Counted from the first letter of the stretch, positions 23,301 to 36,324 are shown. The stretch: 64,000 nt of DNA from Pyropia haitanensis (GCA_008729055.1 SDUX01000008.1:3311756-3375755); one strand, 5' to 3'. Notes: generated from the letters alone by a model not told the origin. Numbers and translations: made by a program.

Positions 23301-26300
23301 CCGCCGCGGCAACCCAGTGCTGGCCGGCCAGCCGTCTGGATGGACAGACGGGTGCCTTCGCCCCACGGTGGTGGCGCCGGCAGCACCGGTGTCGGCGGCG
23401 ACGGCGGCAGTGTCGGTGACGGCGGCGGCGGTGGCGTCGACGGCGGCGGCGGGGCGTTTGTGTTGTGAAGCCCCTTAGCAGTGTGCCACGCCGCAAGTCG
23501 TTGCGTGCGTCGGCGCCGTCACACTCCCGCAGTGCCAGTGTCAGAAGGGTCACGTCTAAGGTAAACGGCTTGTTCTTCCTCCGCCCCCCGCGGGGCTAGT
23601 CCCCGCGGCGCGCTCACTGATATACTGCACACCCCTCACAGGCGGCGCCCGCCTCTCGGCAGGGATGCCGTCCCCACCTGGCGCTTCCCCACGCTTCCCC
23701 CCGCTCGGGGGCCCCCGTGGCCCACGCCCTCGGTGCACTCAATCCCTAGTCAGCCCCGCCCGCACCCGACGTCCGTACACCCTGCACCCCAGCCCCGGTG
23801 TGTGGCTGGTGCGCCTGCCCGTTGTATGGCGGGTCCTCCCCCAGCCACTCACCGCATGGCTATGGGCCGCCGCCCCCGCTCCAAACGCGGCCGGCGAGCT
23901 GCCGCCTCCCAGGCTGGGTCCCGGCGCCACGGGTCGTGGCTGCAGGTGGGCAACACCCCCTTTCAGGCGGACAGCAAGTCCTCCCGGCAGTCCACCCGGG
24001 GTGGGGAGGCAGCACTTGGTAGTTGCTCCCCCTCCCCGGGTGCGCCCCACAACAGCTTGCACCACGGCGGGTGGGTGCGGCAGCGGCCGGCGCCGCGCTC
24101 AGCCGGTGGGGGGTAGGTGGTGGGTGGGCGCGCCCGCGTGGGTGCGGCAGGCCGAGAGGCGCATGCGGCCGGCCGAGAGGATGTGGGTGGGGGGGGCGCG
24201 CGCGCCATGCACGGCGGCGGAGGGGGCGGGTGGCCTGTCTGGTGCCGCTGCTGCCGCCTCGCGCGGTGCGCGTGCGGCTCGGGGAAGACTGCCGTCGGTG
24301 GCGCCGACAGAGCTGGGGCTCGGGGGGTGGCAGCGCCGTGCCGGGCGCCACCTCCACTGGCGGGGGGGGTGGGGCTGGGGGTGGTGTCTCCCCACCCCCT
24401 CTTTGTTGGCATGCCCGTAAAACCCTCTCTCGTCCACGCTTCTCCCGTCTGACCTCCACACACTAACGGGCGCGCGCCGTGACGTGCCGCTGCCAGTGGC
24501 GCGCTGCCCATACGCCCAAGCGCAGTGGGAACACCCCCCCTCTCCCCCTCCCCCCACGCACCAACAGCAGCATGCCACGGAGGCACGAGCCGGTAGGCCC
24601 CCACCAAGGGATACTGCGAGCAGCGCCCCCCCTTCCCCCTACCAAACAAGGATTATGTAGACACCCGTGGTCAGCGTAGGGGTGAAGGCTCATCCAAATA
24701 GACCAAACCGACACCTGAAGCGCTTCCAAGCTGGTCGTATGGGCCATCAGGGTGGCGGGGGTGGCGGCGCTCGGCCTGCTGGGGCTGCTGGGGCTGCGCC
24801 TGGGCGGCGAAAGTGGACGGGTAGGAGTCCCTCCCTTGACACTCCTTGGCCGCGGCGTGGGCGCCGTCCAGTGGGGCCAACGGCCACTCTTTGCTGGGGT
24901 GCCAACGCGGGGGCGGCGTCCTTTTTGTGAATGGGAAAGGGGGGGGAGGGGGAGCGGGGCGGCCACGCGGGGGGGGGAAGGAGCGGTGCGCGCCGCGAGA
25001 GGGTGGCGCGAGGGGGTAGGGAGGAAGGGGAACAGGGGGGGGGCGGTCATTCGGTTGGTGTGGCGCGGGTTGTGCAGGGTGATCGGTGCGGGCGGTACTT
25101 CTCAACACGGGAGAGGTCGGAAGGGGGAGGGGGAAGGGGTTTGCTTGCGGAGGGCGTCACAGTGACGCTGCCGCCCCTCCCAAGCCGATTGCTACAGAGG
25201 CTCGCGCCCTGGACGCCGCTTGCACCGAAGATCGGTGGCGAGGGCGAGGCGGGGGGAGCTGAAGAGGAACAAGAAGGTCGCGACGGGAAGCGCTGGCGCC
25301 CTGTCATCGTGACAAGGGCACCCCGGCAAAGAAGCGGACACGGTGCTCATGTGTCGGCAGCTCCGACGGCTCCAGGCTGGCGGCGCAGAGAGCCGGAGAG
25401 CCGAGGGGCGACAGAGGTCGCTGCAGACGATGGAAGCTGCGAATCACGCGACTTTCGCTTGGACGCGACCGCTGACCGCCGGTTGTTCGAATCGACTCGA
25501 ATGTACAGTACTGTCAAGCAGCGGGATCTGATGGGGGGCACCTGCGGCGGGGGTGGCCTCCTTCCCTCCACCTCCCCACCTCCCTCTATGCCCCCCCTTC
25601 ACGCGTCGCCTGCCCCTGTCCCCGGTCGCGACGGCGACCTACCGCCCGCGCTACGCTGCGTCGCGGTGGCGTCTTCCTCAGCCCACAGATGGGGCTGGCG
25701 TTTGCGCTGGTTGCACGGGCACGTGCCTCTTCCCCGCCGGTCGCGTTCCGCGCCTTGTCCGCTGACGACCTGCCGTTCCGTGGTATGCGGTGTGGGGTAG
25801 GACCGCCTACATTCTGGTTCTTTGAGCGACCGGCGGCCGCGTGGGTGCCTCTCTCCTTCCGTGTTCGCCCCCCACCCCGCTGCTGCCCCTCGTTCGTGAC
25901 ACGTCCCCCCCACTGTTCCCTCCTGTCGCTCCCGCAACCCCCCCCCCCCCCCCAACTCGTTTCCGTGTTGTTGTCTACCATTGTGCTCTATGGGTAAAAA
26001 AGTCGACCTCACTGTTGGTATCCTCCCCTCTCCGCCCTTTTTCATCGCCCCTCTTCTGTTTCCCACCCTTCCTTGCCTGGCTGGCGTTTCATACAGGTTA
26101 TCCAACCCCACCCCCATAGATGCTGTTCAGGGGGGTGTGATCACTCCCCCCTGATGTCACACCCCTCTCATCCCGCCCCCCCTCCCCCCCCCCCCCCCCC
26201 CCCGCCGTCCCCCCACCCCCCACCCTCCCCCCGCGCCCCCCCGCCCCCCCCCCCCCCCTCACACGCCCCATCCCCCGCCCTCCCCCGCCCCCCCCCCCCT

Positions 26301-26844
26301 TCCCACCTCCCCCCCCCCCTCCCCCCCCCTCCCCCTCCTCTCCCCTAGCTGCCTCCTCCCCGCGGCAACGGCGGCGACCGGGGCCACCTCGGCGGTGGCG
26401 GCGTCGCGCGTCCCCCCCCTACTGCCGCCACCGCCGCCACCGCCGCCACCGCCGCCGTCGGCCGTCCCCGCCGGCGGCGCCTCGCCGGGCGCGGGGGAGT
26501 GCCGCCGCGGCGGGCCCGCTGCGGTCGGCCGTGCCGCCGCCCCTCGCGCGGAGGCGTCCGCCGGCCGCGGCGGCGGGGTCCCCGCCGCCGCGGCGGCAGC
26601 GGCGGCGGCAGCGACCACCGCGGCGGCGGCGCCGCCCCACGCCCCCCCCCCCCCGCCTGCGGACGGGCTTTCGACCGACGCGCCCCCCGGCAGTGGCGTC
26701 GGCGGCGGCGGCGGCGGCGACGGCGGCGACGCGCGCCGCGTCGGCGCCGCCAGCCTCTGCGCGGCGCGCATCCACTCGCGCCGCCGCGCGGCGTGCCCCC
26801 CGGCGGCGCGCCCGTCGGCGGCGACGCGTTGGCCGTCGCGGGCG

Positions 26845-26889
<45 letters not shown>

Positions 26890-27899
26890 AGCGGCGGGCC
26901 GGCGGCGGTGGCCGGCGGCGGTGGCGGCCGGCCGGGGCGGACGGGTCGCGTGCGGCCGGCCGGCCGCGGCGGCGGCGCCGGGGGTGGGGGGGGGCGGCCG
27001 CGCGGCGGGCTGGGCGGCCGCGCCTGGCGGCCCCGCCTTCCACGCAGGCGCGTGTCCCCACGCGACGCGGCCACCCGCCCGGCCGCCGCTGGCAGGGACC
27101 GCACGGGCCGCCGCGGACAGGGGGCGGCGCCGTCGATGGGGGACGGGGGCGGTGGCGGGAGCGAGCCGGCCGCTCCTGTCCCCCCCGTGGGCACCAGCCA
27201 CGCCCACGGGCGGCGGCGCCGCCCCTCCGTGCGCGACGGCGCAAACACTGGCCGCCATGGCACGGGTCTGCCAGGGGGAGTATGGCGCACACGCGTCGCG
27301 TGCGGGCGGCGTCGTCGGGGCCAGCGCCGATGCGGGCGGCGTGGGTCTTGGGTATCGGCAAAGTCAGAAATTATCAGTTAGGGCGTGGCCGTTGCTTCAA
27401 CGGGGGGTCCGCCGCGTGACCGCAGCAGCTCCCCCGCGCCCGCCCCGGCCCGCCAGAGGCGCTCTCGCTCCGGACGTGCTCGCTCGTCGGGTGGGGTCCC
27501 CTCCCCCCTCTTCCCCCACCCACCGATCCCTCCTCCCGCCCCCATCCCCCTCTCCCCTCCCCCATCCCCTCCTCCCCCCCCCCCCCGCCCTCACCCCCCT
27601 CTGCGCCACCCATCCTCCACTCCTGGCGCGCACCCTGGCCGCGTACCCTCCCTCCCCTCCTCCATCCGCTCACGCACGCCTCCCCCCCCCACCCCGGCGG
27701 CGGCCCCGCCGGGCACGCGCGACGCCCCCCGTTTGCCCCATCGCGGCGTCCCTCCCCAGCGCCGGCGGCGGCGGTCCTGGCGGCGGCGCGGCGGCGACGG
27801 CGGCGGCGTCGGCGGCACCAGTGCCGCCGCCGCGGCCGCCAATCCCCGTCGGCGCGTCTCGGGTAGTGGGCGACCGCGGCGGGGACCACGCGGGCGGGC
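19312..27899. other. 8.6-kb interval without a recognisable gene
   Basis: The DNA nearest Cyc8 (19,312-20,600) is GC-rich and simple-sequence-like. From about 20,600 to 25,900 the composition is mixed and frames stay short. C-runs occur at 25,930-25,951 and fill most of 26,170-26,340. The section 26,350-27,300 is CCG-rich. Two ATG frames have reasonable start contexts: + 23,153-23,419 (88 codons) and - 26,419-27,258 (279 codons). Both encode Ala/Arg/Gly-rich sequence and match nothing I know, so neither is called. A lost or heavily intron-split gene cannot be excluded. Confidence 0.5.
19885..19944 (+). repeat. GGTC tetranucleotide microsatellite
   Basis: A near-perfect run of the 4-bp unit GGTC occurs at 19,887-19,914. 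After a short GCCGG/TAGGCC interruption it resumes at 19,926-19,943. It lies about 575 bp upstream of the Cyc8-like start, in GC-rich DNA. Confidence 0.85.
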
Positions 27900-28002
27900 T
27901 CAACGGCGGCCGCCGCCGGCGACGGCGACGCGGCCGCGGCCGCGGCCGCGGCGGCCGGCGGCTGGCTCGGCAGCGCGACGGGCGACCGCCGGCGGCGGCG
28001 GG

Positions 28003-28033
<31 letters not shown>

Positions 28034-28112
28034 GTGGCGCGGCGGCCGGCTCGGCCGTGCCAAACCCGCTGTCGCTGCCGCCATAGCTGGTTGGGTCGTC
28101 GGGGGTAAATGA

Positions 28113-28143
<31 letters not shown>

Positions 28144-28220
28144 GGCGCGGCGGCCGGCTCGCCCGTGCCAAACCCGCTGTCGCTGCCGCCATAGCTGGTT
28201 GGGTCGTCGGGGGTAAATGA

Positions 28221-28251
<31 letters not shown>

Positions 28252-28328
28252 GGCGCGGCGGCCGGCTCGGCCGTGCCAAACCCGCTGTCGCTGCCGCCAT
28301 AGCTGGTTGGGTCGTCGGGGGTAAATGA

Positions 28329-28359
<31 letters not shown>

Positions 28360-28436
28360 GGCGCGGCGGCCGGCTCGCCCGTGCCAAACCCGCTGTCGCT
28401 GCCGCCATAGCTGGTTGGGTCGTCGGGGGTAAATGA

Positions 28437-28467
<31 letters not shown>

Positions 28468-28681
28468 GGCGCGGCGGCCGGCTCGGCCGTGCCAAACCCG
28501 CTGTCGCTGCCGCCATAGCTGGTTGGGTCGTCGGGGGAGAAGGACGGCGGCGGCGGCGGCGGCGGCGGCGCAACCACATCGTCGGGCGTGACCACCGGTG
28601 GCGGCGGTGGCTCCTCGGCGTCGGTGAACTCGACGGGCGCCGGTGCTGGCTCTTCAACGGCGGGTTCAATGAAGGAGGTCG

Positions 28682-28717
<36 letters not shown>

Positions 28718-28927
28718 CTGCGGCCGGCTCGCCCGTGCCAAACCCGCTGTCGCTGCCGCCATAGCTGGTCGGATCGTCGGGGGCAAACGACGGCGGCGGC
28801 GGCGGCGGCGGCGGCGCAACCACATCGTCGGGCGTGACCACCGGTGGCGGCGGTGGCTCCTCGGCGTCGGTGAACTCGACGGGCGCCGGTGCTGGCTCTT
28901 CAACGGCGGGTTCAATGAAGGAGGTCG

Positions 28928-28963
<36 letters not shown>

Positions 28964-29173
28964 CTGCGGCCGGCTCGCCGGTACCAAACCCGCTGTCGCT
29001 GCCGCCATAGCTGGTCGGATCGTCGGGGGCAAACGACGGCGGCGGCGGCGGCGGCGGCGGCGCAACCACATCGTCGGGCGTGACCACCGGTGGCGGCGGT
29101 GGCTCCTCGGCGTCGGTGAACTCGACGGGCGCCGGTGCTGGCTCTTCAACGGCGGGTTCAATGAAGGAGGTCG

Positions 29174-29204
<31 letters not shown>

Positions 29205-29666
29205 CGGGCCGGCGGCCGGCTCGCCCGTGCCAAACCCGCTGTCGCTGCCGCCATAGCTGGTCGGATCGTCGGGGGCAAACGACGGCGGCGGCGGCGGCGG
29301 CGGCGGCGCAACCGCATCGTCGGGCGTGACCACCGGTGGCGGCGGTGGCTCCTCGGCGTCGGTGAACTCGACGGGTGCCGGTGCTGGCTCTTCCATGGCG
29401 GGCTCATCGGGCGGGCCTATCGGCGGCGGTGGCGGCGGCGGCGGCGGTGGCGGCGGGCCGGCGGCCGGCTCGCCCGTGCCAAACCCGCTGTCGCTGCCGC
29501 CATAGCTGGTTGGGTCGTCGGGGGAGAAGGACGGCGGCGGTGGCGGCGGCGGCGGCACATCCGCGGCATCGGGAGTGACGACCGGTGCCGGCGTTGGGTC
29601 CTCACCGTCGGCCACGACGGCGGGTGCCGGCGTCGGGTCTTCAACGGTGGGCTCTGCGGGCGGGCC

Positions 29667-29699
<33 letters not shown>

Positions 29700-32600
29700 G
29701 TCGGCGGCCGGCTCGCCCGTGCCAAACCCGCTGTCGCTGCCGCCATAGCCGGTTGGATCGTCCGGGGAGAAGGGCGGCGCCGACGGTGTCGGCGGCAGCG
29801 GGTCCACGGCATCGGGTGTGACAACCGGCGCCGGCGTTGGGTCCTCAATGTCGGGGACGACGACGGGCGCTGGTGTCGGCTCCTCAACAGTGGGGGTGGC
29901 CGCTGGTGCCGGCGTGGGCTCCTCAATGTCGGGGACGACGACGGGCGCCGGCGTTGGGTCCTCTACGTCGGGGACGACCACCGGCGTTGGCGTCGGCTCT
30001 TCGATGGTGGGGGTGGCCGCAGGCGCCGGCGTTGGCTCCTCGGTGTCAGGGACCACAGCGGGTGCGGGCGTCGGCACGACCGGGTCTGGGATGACCATTG
30101 GCGTCGGCGTCGGCTCTTCGACGGCGGGGATGGCCTCCGGTGCCGGCGTCGGCTCCTCGACGTCAGGGACCACCGCGGGTGCGGGCGAAGGCTCACTGAC
30201 GTCTGGCGTACTCACCGGCGTTGGCGTCGGGTCCTCGACAGTGGCGACGGGCGCCGGTGTCGGCGTCGGCTCCACAGTGTCGGGCACAACTTCGGGTGCA
30301 GGCGTCGGCTCCACTGGGTCCGGGTTGACGGCCGGTGTCGGCGGCGGCTCCTCGACACTGGGGACGGGCGCCGGTGTCGGTGTTGATTCTTCCGCAAACA
30401 GGACGACTTCGGACTCAGGCGTCGGCTCGACTGGGTCTGGGACGACCGCCGGCGTCGGTGTCGCCACCTCAACGGTGGGGACGGTCACAGGCGTTGGTGT
30501 TGGCTCCTCAGCGACGGGGACAACCTCGGGTGCAGGCGTGGCCGCGACGGGATCCGGGATGACGGCTGGCGTCGGCGTCGGCTCTTCGACGTCCGGGACG
30601 ACCTCGGGCGCAGGCGTCGGCTCGGCGGCGACCGGCGTGACGGCTGGCGTCGGCGTCGGGTCGTCGACGACCGGGACAACTTCGGGCGCAGGCGTCGGCT
30701 CGGCGGCGACCAGGGTGGCTGCTGGCGTGGGCGTCGGCTCGTCGACGACCGGGACGACCTCGGGCGCAGGCGTCGGCTCGGCGGCGACCGGCGTGACGGC
30801 TGGCGTCGGCGTCGGCTCGTCGACGACCGGGACAACTTCGGGCGCAGGCGTCGGCTCGGCGGCAACCGGAGTGGCTGCTGGCGTGGGCGTCGGCTCGTCG
30901 ACGACTGGGACGACCTCGGGCGCAGGCGTCGGCTCGGCGGCGACCGGCGTGACGGCTGGCGTCGGCGTCGGCTCTTCGACGACCGGCACAACTTCGGGCG
31001 CAGGCGTCGGGTCGGCGGCGACCGGCGTGACGGCTGGCGTCGGCGTCGGGTCGTCGACGACCGGGACGACCTCGGGCGCAGGCGTCGGCTCGGCGGCAAC
31101 CGGCGTGACGGCTGGCGTCGGCGTCGGCTCGTCGACGACTGGGACGACCTCGGGTGCAGGCGTCGGCTCGGCGGCAGCCGGAGTGGCGGCTGGCGTCGGG
31201 GTCTGCTCGTCGACGACTGGGACGACCTCGGGCGCAGGCGTCGGGTCGGCGGCAACCGGCGTGACGGCTGGCGTCGGCGTCGGCTCGTCGACGACTGGGA
31301 CGACCTCGGGTGCAGGCGTCGGCTCGGCGGCAACCGGAGTGGCGGCTGGCGTCGGGGTCTGCTCGTCGACGACCGGGACGACCTCGGGCGCAGGCGTCGG
31401 CTCGGCGGCAACCGGGGTGGCTGCTGGCGTGGGCGTCGGCTCGTCGACGACCGGGACGACCTCGGGTGCAGGCGTCGGCTCGGCGGCGACCGGCGTGACG
31501 GCTGGCGTTGGCGTCGGCTCGTCGACGACCGGGACAACTTCGGGCGCAGGCGTCGGCTCGGCGGCGACCGGCGTGACGGCTGGCGTCGGCGTCGGGTCGT
31601 CGACGACCGGGACGACCTCGGGCGCAGGCGTCGGCTCGGCGGCGACCGTGGTGGCTGCTGGCGTGGGCGTCGGCTCGTCGACGACCGGGACGACCTCGGG
31701 TGCAGGCGTCGGCTCGGCGGCGACCGGCGTGACGGCTGGCGTCGGCGTCGGCTCGTCGACGACCGGGACGACCTCGGGCGCAGGCGTCGGCTCGGCGGCG
31801 ACCGTGGTGGCTGCTGGCGTGGGCGTCGGGTCGTCGACGACCGGGACGACCTCGGGTGCAGGCGTCGGCTCGGCGGCGACCGGCGTGACGGCTGGCGTCG
31901 GCGTCGGCTCTTCGACGACCGGGACAACTTCGGGCGCAGGCGTCGGCTCGGCGGCGACCAGGGTGGCTGCTGGCGTGGGCGTCGGCTCGTCGACGACTGG
32001 GACGACCTCGGGCGCAGGCGTCGGCTCTTCGGCGACCGGTGTGAGGGCTGGCCGGGGCGTTGGTTCCGCGATCGTTGGGTTGACAGCTGGCGTCGGCGTC
32101 GGCTCGTCGACGACCGGAACGACTTCTGGTGCCGGCGTCGGCTCGACGCCGACCGGTGTGAGGACCGGCTTCGGCGTTGGCTCTTCAACGATTGAGGGGA
32201 CAGCTGGCGTCGGCTCCTCGACGATTGGGGTGGCAGCCGGTGTTGGCGTCGACTCCGTCTCCACCGGCGCGGTGGTTGGCGTCGACTCCGTCTCCACCGG
32301 CGCGGTGGTTGGCGTCGCAGTGCCAGTCACCGGCGTCACCTCCGGCGCCACCGTCGGCGTCACGACCGCCGTCGGCTCGGCGGTGGCGGCAGCCGTCGGC
32401 TCTGGGGCTGCCTCTGCGATGGTGACCGCCGTCGGCTCGGCAGTGGCGACAGCCGTCGGCTCGGCGGTGACTACCGCCGTCGGGGTGGCCGTCACGGTGG
32501 CAGCAACGGGCGCCACTGGCGGGTCCTCGGGGAGCTGCGCGCCGCCACTGCCGGGCAGCACAAATACCGCCTGCGGGGTGGTCGACGGTGCCGCGGTCGC

Positions 32601-33176
32601 GACGACCGCTGCCGTCGTGGCCACAGCCCGCGCGGGGGTGGCGGTGGGCGTGGCACCGGCGGCGGTGGCCGGCAGGACACCCGAGCCGCCGCCAACGACG
32701 CCGGGGACAAACGAGCCGGCCGGGGCGGCGGCGGCGGTGGCGGCGGCTGTGGCGGCCGGCGGCGGCACCGGCTCATAGTAGGGCGGGACGGAGTTGGGCG
32801 GCGTGGTAGGCGGCAGGGGGTACGGCGGCGTGCCGGGCGGCGCGACGACGAGCGGCGGGGCGGCCGCGGCGCGTGGCGGCGCGCCCGCCGCGCGCGGGGC
32901 GCCCGACCCGTTGACCCACACAGGCACGGGGGCGGTGCCGCGGCCGCCCTTTGGCAGGTAGTAGAAGTCTGGCTCTCTGCGGCGCGGCGACCCGCCGCCG
33001 CCACACGGCGACGGCCCCGGCCGCGTGCACGTGCGGCGCGTGACCACCCGCCGCACGCAGACGACCGCCAACGCGGCGCCGCCGTTATAGGCCCGCCGGT
33101 CTGGGCACGCCACGCGCGTCAGCTCCTCTGTCGAGCAGTCGTATGTCTCGGTCACGGGCGCGCACGGGTCGGCCGC

Positions 33177-33211
<35 letters not shown>

Positions 33212-33731
33212 TCGGCGTGGCCGCCTCACACCCGACGCGCACGCACGTGCGGCGGGTGCGGCCGGTCGGCGCGCACGCGGCGGTCGCCGCGGCGGGGCGG
33301 CGGAAGCAGGCGAGGCCCCGCGCCGCACACACGACGAGCGCCCCGCCGGCGGTACACGGCACGCGCGTCAGCGGCGCGCGCCGCGCGCACGCGTCGGGCA
33401 CGACCGCCGCGACGGTGCAGGTGAAGGTCGGCACGCAGGGCGTGGGGGAGGGCGTCGCCGTCGCGGTTGGCGGCGGCGTCGTCACCACCCACGTCGTCAC
33501 GTACGTGCGCGTCACGGCGGAGGGTGCCGTCGGTACGGACGCGGTGGCCGGCGGGGCCACCATCCAGGCCGCGGCCGCGGCGGCATGGTGGTGGGCGCGG
33601 CCGCGGCGGGCGGCGGCGGCGGCGGCGGCGGGCGCCGCGTCGGTCAGCCCTCCGGCCCACGTGGCCGCAGCCAGCACAACCACCGCCGCGGCTGCGGCGG
33701 TGGTGGTGGCGGCGCCTCGGCGGCGGCGCAT
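27900..33731 (-). CDS. Secreted Pro/Thr/Glu-rich repeat protein with Cys-rich head, 1,943 residues
   Basis: The ATG at 33,731 sits in a GCCACCATG context. It starts an Arg-rich n-region and a hydrophobic Ala/Val/Leu stretch (residues 6-27) that reads as a signal peptide. Residues about 95-245 hold two Cys-rich modules that look like internal duplicates. Each runs from a C-x5-C pair through LTRV-x-C and a GGAL-type segment to RRTC. Residues about 527-1,047 are some 21 copies of a 26-residue unit built on EPTPAPEVVP and EPTPTPAV. Residues 1,313-1,900 hold ten copies of a block with DDPTSYGGSDSGFGT separated by poly-Pro. No transmembrane or GPI signal ends the protein; the tail is Arg/Gly-rich. 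I know no named family. The makeup suggests an extracellular matrix or wall protein rich in glycosylatable Pro/Thr, which is an inference. Confidence 0.75.
28020..29790 (-). repeat. Ten tandem GGSDSGFGT/poly-Pro units
   Basis: Ten copies of a unit with the DNA word CCGCTGTCGCTGCCGCCATA occur within the secreted-protein gene. The five at 28,020-28,560 are about 117 bp apart, and GEPAAA and AEPAAA versions alternate. The next ones are about 243 bp apart because each includes an extra EEPAPAPVEFTDAEEP segment. The near-identical DNA suggests recent duplication or gene-conversion homogenisation. Confidence 0.9.
30590..32150 (-). repeat. About 20 tandem 78-bp coding units
   Basis: In-frame 78-bp repeats encode EPTPAPEVVPVVDEPTPTPA plus a variable PVAA-type linker. 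Units differ by VVDE/VVDD/VVEE and by AVTP/AATP/AATT variants, and the variants recur in scattered order. That order suggests unequal exchange within the array. More degenerate relatives continue to about 29,820. Confidence 0.9.
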
Positions 33732-34922
33732 GGTGGCGGCCAGCACAGCAGAGGCGGGAGGTGGGGTGGGAGGTGGGGGAGGCCAAGAGTTGCAGGGGGG
33801 AGGAGAGGGCCCAAGTGGAGAGAGTGGGGCTAGGTGAAGGGGACGGGCGACGGGGTTGGGGTTGTTGAGACGGAGAGGAAAGGTGGGTACGGCAGGGTGC
33901 GGACTGCCGAGATGGGGGGGGGGGTGGGGAGTACGAGGCACACGACGGTCGACTTGTGCCGGAGTCCCGGCGGGTGGTGCCCGTCTTTAACGTCCCGCGG
34001 CGCGGCGGGCGACGGCGACGGCGGCGCGTCGGCGGCGGCGGCGGCGGCGGCGGTGTGGCGGCGGCGGTGGCGGCAGCAACCGCGACGCTGCGCTCGCGGC
34101 GGCTGCGAGTGACCAGGCGCCGCCGAGGGCGCCGCGCCGCACACGGTGGCGGCCGCGCGTCGCGGGTGTTCTCACGAGTCGCGCCGAACGGGCGGCCGTC
34201 TCGCTCCCCCTCCCCGCACGGGGCGCGGCGGCCGACGGGTAGGGCGGGCCGTCGGGTGGGGCGGCACGCCGACGCCCCCCCCCCCGCCGCACCCGCCCCT
34301 GCGGCAGACACCGTGTCGACAGCGGCGGCGGCGGCGGCGGCAGCGGCGGTGGCAGTGCCGGTGGCGGCGGGGCGGTGTCGGTGCCGACTGGTGGTGGCGG
34401 CCGTGCCGCCGCCGCCGCCGCCGCCGCCCGCTGCGTGGGGGGCGCCGACACGGTGGCGCCGCGTGGGTGGCGCCGACACGGTGGCGCCGCCGCCGCGCGG
34501 GCGGGGGCGGCCCGCGGCGGGCGGCCATTCCCCCCCCCCCCCCACCCCCCCCCGCTGCTGTGCGGCCCCCTCCTGGCGGACGCGTCGTGGCGCGGCAGGC
34601 GCCCGCCCCCGCCGCCCGCCCCCGCCGCTCCGCACGCCCCGTCCTCCCACACTCCCGTCCACGGCAGGCATCGGGCCGGCAGGGGGCGGGCGCGCGGCGG
34701 GCGCGGGCAGGGGTGGCGGCGCCCGCGCGGGCTGCGCGAGCAGATGGCCGCCGCCTCTGGCGGCGTGCTGGACGGCGGCCGCGGCGGCGGCGGCGGCGGC
34801 GGCAGTGGCGGCCGCCGCCGCCGCAGCCGCAGCCGCTGCCGCTGACCCGTCCGCACGGGTCCGCCGCGGCGCGTCGCCCGTCCCGCCACTGCCATCCGCT
34901 CCCTGCCCACGCCCGCCACGCC

Positions 34923-34953
<31 letters not shown>

Positions 34954-35542
34954 TTGGGGCCACGCCGGCCGCCACCGCGCGCGCGCGCCGCGCCGCGTCG
35001 GCGCCGCCGCCGCCCGCCCCCGTCACTGCGACCGCTCACCGCGCCGCGCCGCGCCGCGCCGCGGGCGGCGGCAGCCGTGCGCGGCGTGCGTCGGCACGGC
35101 GGGGGCGCGCGTGCGCGCGGCCGGCGCGCGGGACCCGCCGGCAGTGGCGACCGTGGCTCGCGTGTCGCTCTTGCCCCAGGGGGGCACAGCGGGAGAGAGC
35201 CGATTCACCGAGACGGCTCGCAGCGGCGGCGGCGGCGGCGGCGGCAGCGGCAGCGGCAGCGGCAGCGGCAGCCGCAGCCGCAGCCGCAGCGGCAGCGGCA
35301 GCCGCGACAGACGAGGCGGTGGCGGCAGCGCCGGTGGGGGGAGCAATGGCCGTGGCGGGCTGCGGGCGCTCCCGGCTGGCCCGCGAGCCCCGCCGCTCTG
35401 CGCGGGTGGTCGGCGCGGGGGGGCACGTCACCCGCCGGCCCGCCGCCGCGGCCGACGCGGTGCCGCGCACGGCCGGCCGCGGGCGGGGCCGCTCGCTCGT
35501 GGTGCGGCGGTCTCGCGACGGGACGACGTCGGCAGCGGCGGC

Positions 35543-35573
<31 letters not shown>

Positions 35574-35576
35574 GCA

Positions 35577-35619
<43 letters not shown>

Positions 35620-36324
35620 GGGGTTGCGGTGAGGGCGTGGGCTATCGCGGGTCCGCCCACCCCCGCCAATGTCTCGCCCCTCCCGTCGGCCCGCCCGGGT
35701 CCCCGCTCCACCCACGAGGTGCCGGCCGTGGGATAGCAGTCTGCGCGCCCGTCGCACGTCCCCCGCCCGCCGTGCGCGCCGCCGCGGCGCCTCTTCGCCG
35801 CGGCGGCTTTTCCCCCCCGCTGCCGGCCACCCGCTCGTCGGGGTACCGGTGTCGAGTTGATGTGCGGCCGGCAGCTCGCGCGTGGCCGTGGTGCGGACTG
35901 CCATGCCGCGGCAGCTTGTTGGCGGCGCGGGTCCACGGGCAGGCCAGCCATCATGGGGGGACCGCCGGGGGGGGGGGGAGGGTGGGGGGCGCGTTGAATG
36001 ATGGCGGCGGGGCCACCGTCTTCCCCCCCTCACCCCCACCCCCGCCCAGCGTGAGTCTCCCCCTGCCCGTGACAATATGTGCGGCGGTCGCGCCACTGTC
36101 TCGGGGGCCGCGGCCGCGGCCGACCGGCCCGCTCCCAGCCGGGCCGGCAGGAGCCGTCTCGGGCGGAGCGGCAGCGTGTCCCACCCCTCCCCGACGGCCC
36201 GCCTCTGCCGGCCAGCTGGGCGGCCCGCCAGCTGGCCATGGACAGCGGGCCTCCTCCATCCCCCGGCCGCTCGCTCCTCCTCCGTCCTACGCCGCCCACC
36301 GCTTGCGACTGTGAAGGGCGGGTG

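Noticed and set aside
23153..23419. 88-codon frame starting ACCATGGCGG after a C/T-rich stretch
   Set aside because: The start context is good, but the product becomes Ala/Arg-rich low complexity and no family is recognised.
30590..32150. Regular repeats that could be taken for a CRISPR array
   Set aside because: The 78-bp units are contiguous coding repeats without unique spacers, in a eukaryotic gene.
29818..32778. 986-codon open frame on the plus strand
   Set aside because: It lies opposite the tandem repeats of the secreted-protein gene. The 78-bp repeat period keeps the antisense frame open, giving a Gly/Val/Ser/Thr repeat with no domain.
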